Below, in pieces: positions 41,968 to 50,835 of a stretch of DNA of 64,000 nt. The translations under genes were made by a program, and so were the position numbers. Numbering within the stretch: the first letter of the stretch is position 1; each line of letters opens with the position of its first letter. The notes under the pieces were generated by a model. The model was given only the letters and a program-made list of their open reading frames with translations. It searched no databases and was not told where the DNA came from. Source of the stretch: Pseudomonas fluorescens (lineage in GTDB: Bacteria > Pseudomonadota > Gammaproteobacteria > Pseudomonadales > Pseudomonadaceae); assembly GCF_004683905.1 (NCBI RefSeq), contig NZ_CP038438.1:5022001-5086000 (forward strand). Reading direction: 5' to 3'.

Positions 41968-42451
41968 GCGGCTGACCAATGCCGTGCTGTTCCAGGTCGG
42001 CTGGCTGGCCTGTGTCATCGGCGGCGACAGTCTGTGGCTGCTGCTGGCGCTGGCGGTGCTGGTGGTCCATTTTGGTTGGATCAGCAGTTGGGCGGAGGAA
42101 GGTCGCCTGATCCTCAGCGTGGTGCTTGTCGGTACAGCCGTAGACAGTCTGTTGCGCGCTGCCGGCGTGTTCGAATTTCAGGATCTGTCGCCACTGATTC
42201 CGCTGTGGCTGATGCTGCTCTGGGCCTTGCTCGCGACCACGTTGCGTCACTGTCTGCAATGGAGCGCCCGCCCGTGGTGGCTGGCCAGTGTGCTCGGTGC
42301 GGTGGGTGGTGCGGTGTCCTATTACGGCGGTGGACGTTTGGCCGGGGTGCAGTTTCCCTACGGTGAACTGCCGACCCTGATCGGCATCGGCCTGCTGTGG
42401 GCGCTGCTGTTTCCGTTATTGCATGCGATGGCTCGGCGGTTGGCCCACTGA
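41960..42451 (+). CDS. DUF2878 membrane protein
   Basis: This 163-residue inner-membrane protein has about five hydrophobic segments (beginning NAVLFQVGWLACVIGGDSLW) and short charged loops, matching DUF2878. It overlaps the CFA-like gene by eight bases and closes the operon. Its function is unknown; association with the lipid-modification genes suggests it acts in the membrane with them. Confidence 0.82.
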   Translation: MLERLTNAVLFQVGWLACVIGGDSLWLLLALAVLVVHFGWISSWAEEGRLILSVVLVGTAVDSLLRAAGVFEFQDLSPLIPLWLMLLWALLATTLRHCLQWSARPWWLASVLGAVGGAVSYYGGGRLAGVQFPYGELPTLIGIGLLWALLFPLLHAMARRLAH

Positions 42452-42504
42452 GCGTCTGTCAGGCCTTTCACACAGCAACCGGCGGCTGCCTTACACTGCG
42501 CAGC

Positions 42505-42810
42505 ATGAAAACCATTCCCCACCAGCAAATCACCGAGCCAGCGGTCACCTGTTCGACCTGCGCAGCGTGCTGTTGCCAGCTCGAAGTGATGCTGATCACC
42601 GACACCGGCGTGCCTGAGCGCTTTATCGATACTGATGAGTGGGGTGGTGAAGTGATGCTGCGTCTGGACGACGGCTGGTGCGCGGCGCTGGATCGCGACA
42701 GCATGATGTGCACGATCTATGAGAAACGCCCGCTGATCTGTCGCGAATTCGAGATGGGTGCACCGGAGTGCATTGAAGAACGCAAAGGCATTGCCACTGC
42801 TTACCGTTGA
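42505..42810 (+). CDS. YkgJ-family Fe/Zn cysteine-cluster protein
   Basis: Starting at 42505 (MKTIPHQQITEPAVTC) gives 101 residues. The N-terminal TCSTCAACCC cluster and later MCTIYEKRPLICREF provide the eight-cysteine-type pattern of the CxxCxxCC zinc/iron-chelating family (YkgJ). It follows DUF2878 after 53 bases on the same strand, so it may be the last member of the transcript, but the overlap pattern stops before it and it could have its own promoter. The bound metal and role are not known. Confidence 0.82.
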   Translation: MKTIPHQQITEPAVTCSTCAACCCQLEVMLITDTGVPERFIDTDEWGGEVMLRLDDGWCAALDRDSMMCTIYEKRPLICREFEMGAPECIEERKGIATAYR

Positions 42811-42833
42811 TTTCAACAGCAGCTCAAAACCAA

Positions 42834-42922
42834 TGTGGGAGCGGGCTTGCTCGCGAATGCGGTGTGTCAGTCAATTGTGTTGTCGACTGACACACCGCAT
42901 TCGCGAGCAAGCCCGCTCCCAC
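42834..42922. repeat. REP pair (GTGGGAGCGGGCTTGC family), inverted
   Basis: Long perfect inverted arms extend from the REP core through ATGCGGTGTGTCAGTC to its complement, with a spacer of about 10 bases. This is one of the most symmetrical pairs in the window. It lies between the convergent YkgJ-like and pagL genes. Confidence 0.92.
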
Positions 42923-42943
42923 AAAGATTTGTGCAAGCTGCAG

Positions 42944-43462
42944 TTACAGCGGCATCGTGTAATGCAGCGCGTAGCTTTCTACACCGTCGTTGCTGCTGGC
43001 CAGGCCGGCGTTGGAATAGTGCGTCGCCCGAATCCCCACTTCATGCCCGCCATTGAAGCGCAGACCAAAACCGATACGGTCTTCGAACTGGAAAGAGCCG
43101 CCGATGTTGTTGCTTTCATACTTGGTGTTGGAGAACGCTGCGACACCAATACCCGCCTCAACGTACGGCTTGACCGACTGACCGGCAAACTCGTAAACGA
43201 ATACCGGGGAGAACGACAGGCTGTTGTTGCTGGAAGTCTTGTCACCCTCCCAGTAAGTGTAAGCGCCGCTCCAGTAACCGGTCAGGCGACCGACGTCACT
43301 TTGCAGCCAGCTCTTGTCCCAATCGAAATTCATGCCCAGGCGATAAGTCATGGTCGAATCGCTGGTCGCACCCACTGCAAACTCAACGCCTGCGGCTTGT
43401 GCGGTAATACTTTGCCCCATCAGTGCGGCCGCAATCGCGGCCAAGCAGAATAGTCGCTTCAC
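42944..43462 (-). CDS. pagL: lipid A 3-O-deacylase
   Basis: This 172-residue outer-membrane beta-barrel has a signal peptide ending AQA (about residue 23). It removes the 3-O-acyl chain from lipid A. The catalytic triad is visible as His148 and Ser150 in RATHYSNAG and Glu162 in DGVESYAL. The spacing equals that of P. aeruginosa PagL, where mature numbering is H126, S128, E140. The C-terminus alternates aromatic residues as in barrel strands. Neighbouring phrB and murI match the position of PAO1 PagL. It remodels LPS at the cell surface. Confidence 0.92.
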   Translation of the reverse strand: MKRLFCLAAIAAALMGQSITAQAAGVEFAVGATSDSTMTYRLGMNFDWDKSWLQSDVGRLTGYWSGAYTYWEGDKTSSNNSLSFSPVFVYEFAGQSVKPYVEAGIGVAAFSNTKYESNNIGGSFQFEDRIGFGLRFNGGHEVGIRATHYSNAGLASSNDGVESYALHYTMPL

Positions 43463-43574
43463 TTTGAAACTTCCTTTTCCGGAACGATCGTTTGGTTTTC
43501 TAGATAACTCATCGCTATAGAAGCTAGCGCCTGATTAGAAGTTCAGCTGTTTTTCTAGTTATTTCACATTTTTT

Positions 43575-44366
43575 TTACAAGCTGAATTTTTCGACGTCGC
43601 CGGCAACCTGACCCAACAGGGGCAGGGTCTTGCGGAAGAACGCGGGGTCGGCACTGGTCCAGAATCTGACCGATCGGTTCGGCCCTTCGGCGAGCAGATC
43701 ACGTTCGGCCAGCAACCGTTGCAGTTGCCGCGCTACGGCTGCGCCAGTGTCAATCAGGCTGATGCTGTCGGGAATCATCGTCTTGAGCAGCGGCTTGAGA
43801 AACGGATAGTGAGTGCAGCCAAGAATGATCGTGTCGCAACCGTTGGCCAGCAGCGGCTCGACGTAATGCTGAAGCAGGCTGCGCAACTCGACGCTGTGCA
43901 GATCACCGCTTTCAATCAGTTCCACCAGACCGGGGCACGGCTGGGTGATGACGCGAACGTCAGCGGCGAAGCGGTCGAGCAACGCGGCGAACTTGGCACT
44001 CTGCAACGTGCCGGTGGTGGCGAGTACGCCCACCACACCGCTGCGGGTGGCGGCAGCTGCGGGTTTGACCGCCGGCTCCATGCCAACGATCGGCCATTCG
44101 GGGAAATCACGGCGCAGATCGGCAACAGCGGCCACCGTCGCCGTGTTGCAGGCGATCACCAGGGCCTTGGCGCCCTGCTCACGGAAAAAACCGGCCATCA
44201 CATTGCAGCGCTGGCGGATGAACTCCGGGGTTTTCTCGCCGTAGGGAATATGCCCGCAATCGGCGAAATACAGCAGTGATTCATGGGGCAGCAAACGCTG
44301 GATTTCAGCCAGTACCGACAAGCCGCCGACACCGGAATCGAACACCGCGATCGGCGCCTCACGCAT
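43575..44366 (-). CDS. murI: glutamate racemase
   Basis: This 263-residue cofactor-independent racemase makes D-glutamate for peptidoglycan. The two catalytic cysteines are in VIACNTATVAA (about residue 74) and ILGCTHYPFLK (about 185). The N-terminal motif FDSGVGGLSV is intact. The start at 44366 (MREAPIAVFDSG) overlaps the end of moeB by eight bases; the longer frame is shadow. It is the last gene of the hemA-prfA-prmC-moeB-murI operon, with no clear terminator before the pagL gene. Confidence 0.95.
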   Translation of the reverse strand: MREAPIAVFDSGVGGLSVLAEIQRLLPHESLLYFADCGHIPYGEKTPEFIRQRCNVMAGFFREQGAKALVIACNTATVAAVADLRRDFPEWPIVGMEPAVKPAAAATRSGVVGVLATTGTLQSAKFAALLDRFAADVRVITQPCPGLVELIESGDLHSVELRSLLQHYVEPLLANGCDTIILGCTHYPFLKPLLKTMIPDSISLIDTGAAVARQLQRLLAERDLLAEGPNRSVRFWTSADPAFFRKTLPLLGQVAGDVEKFSL

Positions 44367-45114
44367 GCTGCGAACCACAGACGCTGCACCCCGGATCACG
44401 CTTGACCCGCAATTCACGGAAGCGCGAACCCAAGGCATCGATCAACAGCAAACGACCCACCAACGGTTCGCCAAAACCGACCAGCACTTTCAACGCTTCA
44501 AGCGCCTGCAGGCTGCCGACCAGCCCCACCAGCGGCCCGACCACACCGGCCTCGCTGCAGGTCAGTTCGGCTTCGCTGCCATGCCCGTACAGACAGTGGT
44601 AGCACGGACTTTCCGGGCGACGCGGGTCGAACACCGACAACTGCCCTTCCAGACGAATCGCCGCGCCGCTGACCAGCGGTTTGCGCGCTGCCACACACGC
44701 GGCGTTGACCGCCTCGCGGGTGGAGAAGTTATCGGAGCAGTCGAGCACCAGATCCACCGCCGACACGGCGGCGGCCAGGGAATCCTCGTCCAGCGCCTGA
44801 CGATGAGGCACCAGTTTAATCTCGGGATTGATCGCGCTCAGGCGCTTGAGCGCCGAGTCGACCTTGCTCATGCCGACGCTGTCGGTGTCATGAATGATCT
44901 GGCGCTGCAGGTTGGTCAGGTCGACCGTGTCGAAATCCGCCAGATGCAATTCACCGACACCGGCCGCCGCGAGATACAGCGCGACCGGGGCGCCGAGACC
45001 GCCGAGGCCGACGATCAGCACGCGGCTGTTTTTCAGCTTCAGTTGCCCGTCGATGTCGATGTGTTGCAGCAGAATCTGCCGGCTGTAGCGCAGCAATTCC
45101 TGATCATTCAGCAC
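44359..45114 (-). CDS. moeB: molybdopterin-synthase adenylyltransferase (MoeB/ThiF family)
   Basis: This 251-residue E1-like enzyme has the ATP-binding VLIVGLGGLGAPVALYLA (about residues 33-50), an Asp/Arg region in ADFDTVDLTNLQRQI, and two zinc-binding Cys pairs, CYHC (about residue 172) and CSVC near the C-terminus. It adenylates the C-terminal glycine of MoaD during molybdenum cofactor synthesis. Thiamine or other ubiquitin-like partners are possible. It overlaps prmC and murI, so all are translationally linked. Confidence 0.9.
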   Translation of the reverse strand: MLNDQELLRYSRQILLQHIDIDGQLKLKNSRVLIVGLGGLGAPVALYLAAAGVGELHLADFDTVDLTNLQRQIIHDTDSVGMSKVDSALKRLSAINPEIKLVPHRQALDEDSLAAAVSAVDLVLDCSDNFSTREAVNAACVAARKPLVSGAAIRLEGQLSVFDPRRPESPCYHCLYGHGSEAELTCSEAGVVGPLVGLVGSLQALEALKVLVGFGEPLVGRLLLIDALGSRFRELRVKRDPGCSVCGSQHA

Positions 45115-45938
45115 GGCAGACGCCCCAGGCTGATCCGTTGATGGCCGCCCAGATCGGTGCGGCTGTGGACTTGTTCAAAACCGCGAGTGAGCAACAGATC
45201 ACGCACGGCTTCGGCTTGATCATAGCCGTGTTCGAGCATCAGCCAGCCGCCGGCTTCCAGATGATCCGGAGCCTGCGCGACAATCAGGCGCAGATCGTCG
45301 AGCCCGTCGACACCGGCCACCAGCGCACTGGCCGGTTCGAAGCGCACGTCGCCCTCGACCAGATGCGGATCGGCAGCCGCAATGTACGGCGGATTGCTGA
45401 TGATCAGGTTGAAACGTTGGCCTTCGAGGGCGCTGAACCAGTGGCTGCTCAGCACCGTAGCGTTGTTCAGGTTCAGGCGCTGACGATTGCGTTCGGCGAG
45501 GGCCACGGCTTCCAGCACGCGATCCACCGCCGTGACGTTCCACGCCGGACGCTCGCTGGCCAGGGCCAACGCAATCGCGCCGCTGCCGGTGCCCAGATCG
45601 AGGACTTTCGCCGGCGTTGCCGCCAGCAGTTCCAGTGCGGCTTCGACCAGCAACTCGGTGTCCGGACGCGGGATCAACGTGTGCGGCGCGACTTCCAGAT
45701 CGAGTTTCCAGAAACCCTGCTGACCAAGGATGTAGGCCACCGGCTCGCCACTTCGACGCCGTTGCAGGTACTCGGTAAAAATCAGCACTGCTTCGCTGGG
45801 TACGATGCGCTCGGGCCAGGTGTGCAGGAAGCTTCGCGATTTGCCCAGTGCCGCTGCCAGGAGCAATTCGGCATCCAGGCGCGCGGTGGGCGAGTCCGGC
45901 AATTCGGCAGCGCGCAACAGACTGGCGATGATGGTCAT
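45108..45938 (-). CDS. prmC: release factor glutamine methyltransferase
   Basis: This 276-residue enzyme methylates the Gln of the GGQ motif in release factors. It has SAM motif I VLDLGTGSGAIALALA (about residues 113-128) and the glutamine-methylase signature NPPYIAA (about 184-190). A helical N-terminal domain (about 1-80) precedes. It directly abuts prfA, which encodes its substrate, with no gap. Confidence 0.95.
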   Translation of the reverse strand: MTIIASLLRAAELPDSPTARLDAELLLAAALGKSRSFLHTWPERIVPSEAVLIFTEYLQRRRSGEPVAYILGQQGFWKLDLEVAPHTLIPRPDTELLVEAALELLAATPAKVLDLGTGSGAIALALASERPAWNVTAVDRVLEAVALAERNRQRLNLNNATVLSSHWFSALEGQRFNLIISNPPYIAAADPHLVEGDVRFEPASALVAGVDGLDDLRLIVAQAPDHLEAGGWLMLEHGYDQAEAVRDLLLTRGFEQVHSRTDLGGHQRISLGRLPC

Positions 45939-47021
45939 TTATTCACCTATCGCTGCAAGTTGGTCGGCCTGGTATTCGGCCAGCAAAGGCTCGATCACCG
46001 CTTCAACGCCACCGGCGAGGATTTCATCAAGGGAGTACAGGGTCAGGTTGACGCGATGGTCAGTGACCCGGCCCTGGGCAAAGTTGTACGTGCGAATGCG
46101 CTCGGAACGATCACCGGAACCCACCAGCAACTTACGCTCGCTGGCAATCGCATTCGCCGCCGCTGCGGTTTGCTGATCGTTGAGTTTGGCCGACAGCCAG
46201 GCCATCGCCCGGGCACGGTTCTTGTGCTGGGAACGTTCTTCCTGACACTCGACGACGGTGCCGGTCGGTATGTGCGTGATGCGGATCGCCGAGTCGGTGG
46301 TGTTGACGTGCTGACCACCGGCCCCGGAGGAGCGGTAAGTGTCGACACGCAGATCCGCCGGGTTGATCTCGATGGCTTCCCGTTCGTCCGGCTCGGGCAA
46401 CACCGCCACGGTGCAGGCCGAGGTGTGGATACGGCCCTGGGATTCGGTAGCGGGTACACGCTGTACGCGGTGCGCGCCGGATTCGAACTTCAGCTTGCCG
46501 TAAACGTTGTCGCCTTCAATGCGGGCGATGACTTCTTTATAGCCACCGTGCTCGCCTTCGTTTTCCGAAAGGATCTCCACGCGCCAGCCACGTCGTTCGG
46601 CGTAACGCGAGTACATGCGAAACAGATCGCCGGAGAAGATCGCCGCCTCGTCGCCACCGGTACCGGCGCGAATTTCGAGAAAGACGTTACGCCCGTCATT
46701 GGGATCCTTGGGCAGCAACATGCGCTGCAGATCATCTTCCAGCCTGATCAGCAATTCCTTGGCTTCGCGGACTTCTTCCACAGCCATTTCACGCATGTCC
46801 GGGTCGCTGTCCTTGAGCAGCGCCTGGGCGCCTTCAAGATCACTTTGTACGCCGAGCAGCTTTTTATAGCCTTGTACCACCGGCTCGAGTTCGGCGTATT
46901 CCTTGGAATAAGCGCGGAATTTGGCCTGATCGGCAATGACTTCGCCGTCGCCGAGCAGCGCGGTCAGTTCCTCGAAACGGTCCTGGAGGGTGTCCAGCTT
47001 GTTGAGCAGTGACGCTTTCAT
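45939..47021 (-). CDS. prfA: peptide chain release factor 1
   Basis: This 360-residue factor terminates translation at UAA and UAG. The GGQ motif occurs in SSGAGGQHVNTTDSA (about residue 235), and the stop-codon-reading P-x-T loop in VPATESQGR (about 186). The length is standard. The ATG at 47021 overlaps the hemA stop by four bases, the classical hemA-prfA-prmC arrangement of gammaproteobacteria. Confidence 0.97.
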   Translation of the reverse strand: MKASLLNKLDTLQDRFEELTALLGDGEVIADQAKFRAYSKEYAELEPVVQGYKKLLGVQSDLEGAQALLKDSDPDMREMAVEEVREAKELLIRLEDDLQRMLLPKDPNDGRNVFLEIRAGTGGDEAAIFSGDLFRMYSRYAERRGWRVEILSENEGEHGGYKEVIARIEGDNVYGKLKFESGAHRVQRVPATESQGRIHTSACTVAVLPEPDEREAIEINPADLRVDTYRSSGAGGQHVNTTDSAIRITHIPTGTVVECQEERSQHKNRARAMAWLSAKLNDQQTAAAANAIASERKLLVGSGDRSERIRTYNFAQGRVTDHRVNLTLYSLDEILAGGVEAVIEPLLAEYQADQLAAIGE

Positions 47022-48304
47022 TGCGGTTTTTTATCCGAAAAACTATCCGGTGAGCCCTCGAGGGCAAAGAGTTCCTGGGCCATGGCCAGCGCATCAAGGC
47101 GGCCTTCGGCAGAAAGCTTTTTCAATTGCACGCTGGGCGCATGCAACAGTTTATTGGTCAGGCCGCGGGCCAGTTGCCCGAGCACATCTTCGGCGTTGCC
47201 GCCGTTGGCCAGCAGACGCAGGGCTTTTTGCAGCTCCTCGTCGCGCAGGCGTTCGCTTTGTTGCCGATAAGCCTTGAGCACATCGACCGCCGCCAGCTCA
47301 CGCAGACGCACCATGAAATCGTCGGCGCCGACCGAGACCATCTCTTCCGCCGCCTGGGCTGCACCCTGACGACTCTTGAGGTTCTCGGCGACCACTTCGT
47401 GCAGATCATCGACGCTGTACAGGTAAACGTCGTCGAGTTCGCCGACTTCCGGCTCGATGTCGCGGGGTACGGCGATGTCGACCATGAAGATCGGTTTGTG
47501 CTTGCGCTGCTTCAGCGCGCTTTCCACCGCGCCCTTGCCGAGGATGGGCAACTGGCTGGCGGTCGAACTGATCACGATATCGCTGCGCACCAGTTCCGCC
47601 GGAATGTCCGAGAGCAGCACCGCGTGCGCGCCGAACTGCTCGGCCAGCAGGCTGGCACGTTCCAGCGTGCGGTTGGCGACCACGATGCGCTTGACCCCCA
47701 GCTCATGCAAATGGCGGGCGACCAGAGTGATGGTCTCGCCAGCGCCGATCAGCAAGGCCTGGCTGCGTTGCAGATCGCTGAAAATCTGTTTGGCCAGGCT
47801 GACGGCGGCAAACGCCACGGACACCGGGTTTTCGCCGATGGCGGTGTCGGTACGCACTTGCTTGGCGGCATTGAATGTCGCTTGAAACAGCCGCCCCAGC
47901 AGCGGGCCGATGGTCCCGGCCTCACGCGCCACAGCGTAGGCCGATTTCATCTGGCCGAGAATCTGCGGTTCGCCCAGCACCAGCGAGTCGAGCCCGGAGG
48001 CGACGCGCATCATGTGACGAACTGCCGCATCATCTTCATGCACATAAGCACTCGCGCGCAGCTCATCGAGGCTTAAATGGTGATAATCGGCCAGCCAGCG
48101 CAGAACCAGATCAGCCGAAACCTGATCCTGTTCTATATAAAGCTCACTGCGATTGCAGGTGGAGAGGATCGCAGCTTCGCGGCTGTCGGTGAGTCGGCAG
48201 AGCTGCTGCAAGGCCTCCACCAGCTGCTCAGGGGTAAAGGCCACGCGCTCGCGGACGTCTACTGAAGCAGTCTTGTGGTTAATACCGAGTGCAAGGAAGG
48301 CCAT
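47018..48304 (-). CDS. hemA: glutamyl-tRNA reductase
   Basis: This 428-residue enzyme makes glutamate-1-semialdehyde from Glu-tRNA, the first step of tetrapyrrole synthesis. The catalytic Cys is in LSTCNRSELY (about residue 50), the NADPH-binding domain carries LLIGAGETITLVARHL (about 185), and a C-terminal dimerisation helix follows. It leads the five-gene operon hemA-prfA-prmC-moeB-murI and is divergent from the TPR-lolB-ispE set. Confidence 0.96.
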   Translation of the reverse strand: MAFLALGINHKTASVDVRERVAFTPEQLVEALQQLCRLTDSREAAILSTCNRSELYIEQDQVSADLVLRWLADYHHLSLDELRASAYVHEDDAAVRHMMRVASGLDSLVLGEPQILGQMKSAYAVAREAGTIGPLLGRLFQATFNAAKQVRTDTAIGENPVSVAFAAVSLAKQIFSDLQRSQALLIGAGETITLVARHLHELGVKRIVVANRTLERASLLAEQFGAHAVLLSDIPAELVRSDIVISSTASQLPILGKGAVESALKQRKHKPIFMVDIAVPRDIEPEVGELDDVYLYSVDDLHEVVAENLKSRQGAAQAAEEMVSVGADDFMVRLRELAAVDVLKAYRQQSERLRDEELQKALRLLANGGNAEDVLGQLARGLTNKLLHAPSVQLKKLSAEGRLDALAMAQELFALEGSPDSFSDKKPQ

Positions 48305-48486
48305 TCAAGGTCGCTGATGGTGACGTGAAGCCGGCAATTGTCCTACTTCGTCAGATTCAGAACAACTACCGCTGACTATTGTCCCAATTGTCGGCCACTA
48401 TAAAGGCCACATTCGAGACTCGGTTATGTTTGGCCGAAGGCTTGTGTCATGATGATCCGACCGCAGGTTAGTCGTCCTCTTCCTAT
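48305..48486. promoter_or_regulatory. divergent hemA | TPR-lolB promoter region
   Basis: This 182-base gap must hold both promoters. A TATAAA at 48399-48404 is a possible -10 for the rightward genes, but no -35 at correct spacing was found. Confidence 0.35.
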
Positions 48487-50211
48487 ATGAATAGATCTTC
48501 CGCGTTGCTCCTTGCTTTTGTCTTCCTCAGCGGCTGCCAGGCCATGGCACCCGTTTCGCCGGACGGTACCCCGCCGGTCGAAGACACCGCGTCCCCGCCT
48601 GAAAAACCCAAGGTTTACAGCTCGTTCAGCGAGGAAACCGTTTTCAGCCTGCTGAGCGCCGAACTCGCCGGCCAGCGCAATCGGTTCGACATTGCCCTGG
48701 ACAACTACGTGACCCAGGCGATCAATACTCAGGACCCGGGGGTTTCCGAGCGCGCGTTCCGCATCGCCGAATATCTCGGTGCCGACCAGCCTGCGCTGGA
48801 CACCGCACTGATCTGGGCAAAAAACGCCCCGGACGACCTTGAAGCGCAACGCGCCGCCGCCGTGCAACTGGCTCGCGCCGGGCGTTACGACGACTCCATG
48901 GTCTATATGGAGAAAGTCCTGCAGGGCAAGGGCGACACACATTTCGACTTCCTCGCGCTATCGGCCGCCGATACCGATCAGGAAACCCGCAACGGCCTGA
49001 TGAAAAGTTTCGACCGTCTGCTGCAGCGCCACCCGAAGAACAGCCAGCTGATTTTCGGCAAGGCCCTGCTGCTGCAACAGGACGGCGACAATAAAGCCGC
49101 TCTGACCCTGCTCGAAGACAACCCGCCGGAAGAAGGCGAGATTGCGCCGATCCTGCTGCGCGCGCGTCTGCTGCAAACCATGAATCGTGGCGACGAAGCC
49201 CTGCCGCTGTTGCGGAAAAGCATCAAGAAATACCCGGACGACAAACGCCTGCGCCTGACTTATGCGCGCACGCTGGTTGAACAGGACCGGATGGATGACG
49301 CCAAGGTCGAGTTCTCCACCCTCGTTCAGCAATACCCGGAAGACGACGAACTGCGTTATTCGCTGGCACTGGTGTGCCTGGAAGCCAAGGCCTGGGACGA
49401 GGCCAAGGGTTACCTGGAAGACCTGATCGCCCGGGAAAGCCACGTTGACTCGGCGCACCTGAACCTCGGTCGCATCGCCGAAGAACGCAACGACCCGCAG
49501 GGCGCGCTGATCGAATACGCGCAGGTCGGCCCGGGCAATGACTATCTGCCGGCGCAACTGCGTCAGGCCGATATTCTGATGAACAACGGCAAGACCGCCG
49601 AAGCCCAGAGCAAACTCGCCGCCGAACGCGATGCCCAGCCGGATTACGCGATCCAGCTGTATCTGATCGAATCCGAAACCCTGTCGGCCAACAAACAGGA
49701 CGACAAGGCCTGGAAAACGCTGGATAAAGCCTTGCAGCAATACCCGGACGATCTGAATCTGCTCTACACCCGGGCCATGCTCGCGGAAAAACGCAATGAT
49801 CTGGCACAGATGGAAAAAGACCTGCGCCTGATCATCAAGCGCGACCCGGACAACGCCATGGCGCTCAATGCGCTGGGCTATACCCTGTCCGATCGCACCA
49901 CCCGCTACGCTGAAGCCAAGGCCCTGATCGAACAGGCGCACCAGATCAATCCGGAAGACCCGGCGGTACTCGACAGCCTCGGCTGGGTGAATTTCCGCAT
50001 GGGCAATCTGGACGACGCCGAAAAATATCTGCGTCAGGCGCTCGAGCGTTTCCCGGACCACGAAGTCGCCGCGCACCTGGGCGAAGTTCTGTGGGTCAAG
50101 GGCAATCAGCGCGAGGCCAAGCAAGTCTGGGGCAAGTACCTCAAAGATCAGCCCGACAGCACCATCCTGCGCAGCACCATCAAGCGCCTGACCGGATCCG
50201 AGACTCTTTAA
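48487..50211 (+). CDS. TPR-repeat lipoprotein
   Basis: This 574-residue protein has a lipobox LSGC (Cys17), so it is membrane-anchored in the periplasm. The mature part is an alpha-helical array of tetratricopeptide-like repeats (for example ALNALGYTLSDRTTRYAEAK and VLDSLGWVNFRMGNLDDAEK near the C-terminus). Such repeats scaffold protein complexes. It is followed after three bases by lolB, as in the syntenic PAO1 region (PA4667, from memory), suggesting a role in envelope biogenesis. No specific partner is known. Confidence 0.88.
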   Translation: MNRSSALLLAFVFLSGCQAMAPVSPDGTPPVEDTASPPEKPKVYSSFSEETVFSLLSAELAGQRNRFDIALDNYVTQAINTQDPGVSERAFRIAEYLGADQPALDTALIWAKNAPDDLEAQRAAAVQLARAGRYDDSMVYMEKVLQGKGDTHFDFLALSAADTDQETRNGLMKSFDRLLQRHPKNSQLIFGKALLLQQDGDNKAALTLLEDNPPEEGEIAPILLRARLLQTMNRGDEALPLLRKSIKKYPDDKRLRLTYARTLVEQDRMDDAKVEFSTLVQQYPEDDELRYSLALVCLEAKAWDEAKGYLEDLIARESHVDSAHLNLGRIAEERNDPQGALIEYAQVGPGNDYLPAQLRQADILMNNGKTAEAQSKLAAERDAQPDYAIQLYLIESETLSANKQDDKAWKTLDKALQQYPDDLNLLYTRAMLAEKRNDLAQMEKDLRLIIKRDPDNAMALNALGYTLSDRTTRYAEAKALIEQAHQINPEDPAVLDSLGWVNFRMGNLDDAEKYLRQALERFPDHEVAAHLGEVLWVKGNQREAKQVWGKYLKDQPDSTILRSTIKRLTGSETL

Positions 50212-50214
50212 CTC

Positions 50215-50832
50215 ATGTTTTTGCGCCACGTTATTGTTTTCAGCTTCATCGCCCTGCTCGCCGGTTGCGCGGGCTTCGGCGCTCGCGAATCGGTCGAGGG
50301 CCACGGCAGTCCGGCTCAGTGGGCCGCGAACAAACAACAGCTGACCGGCCTCGACGGCTGGCAGATCGACGGCAAGATCGGCATTCGCGCACCGAAAGAT
50401 TCCGGTAGCGGCACGCTGTTCTGGCTGCAACGCCAGGACTACTACGACATTCGCCTGTCCGGCCCGCTGGGTCGTGGCGCGGCACGTCTGACCGGGCGCC
50501 CGGGCAAGGTTTCGCTGGAAGTCGCCAATCAGGGCCGCTATGACTCCGAGTCACCGGAAGCGCTGCTCGAAGAGCAACTCGGCTGGAAGCTACCGGTGTC
50601 GAATCTGGCCTGGTGGGTCCGTGGCCTGCCGGCCCCCAGCAGCAAAAGCCGTCTGACCCTCGATAACGACAGTCGCCTGGCCAATCTGGAACAGGACGGC
50701 TGGAAGGTCGAGTACCTCAGCTACGCCGAGCAAAACGGTTACTGGCTGCCCGAGCGGATCAAGCTGCACGGCACCGATCTGGACGTGACGCTGGTAATCA
50801 AGACCTGGCAACCGCGCAAATTGGGGCAATAA
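50215..50832 (+). CDS. lolB: outer-membrane lipoprotein receptor LolB
   Basis: This 205-residue lipoprotein with lipobox LLAGC (Cys18) accepts lipoproteins from LolA and inserts them into the outer membrane. Typical features are GWQIDGKIGIRAPKDSGS and WYLPxGI-type segments (GYWLPERIKLHG near the C-terminus), all on a beta-sheet convex-plate fold. It is tightly packed between the TPR lipoprotein and ispE. Confidence 0.93.
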   Translation: MFLRHVIVFSFIALLAGCAGFGARESVEGHGSPAQWAANKQQLTGLDGWQIDGKIGIRAPKDSGSGTLFWLQRQDYYDIRLSGPLGRGAARLTGRPGKVSLEVANQGRYDSESPEALLEEQLGWKLPVSNLAWWVRGLPAPSSKSRLTLDNDSRLANLEQDGWKVEYLSYAEQNGYWLPERIKLHGTDLDVTLVIKTWQPRKLGQ

Positions 50833-50835
50833 CGC

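Noticed and set aside
45138..47012. 624-codon plus-strand frame
   Set aside because: Antisense to prmC and prfA; shows no domain and mirrors their GC-rich third positions.
48958..50430. 490-codon minus-strand frame
   Set aside because: Antisense to the TPR lipoprotein gene and lolB. It is Val/Phe/Arg/Gln-rich in a way that reflects the opposing Glu/Asp/Leu codons.
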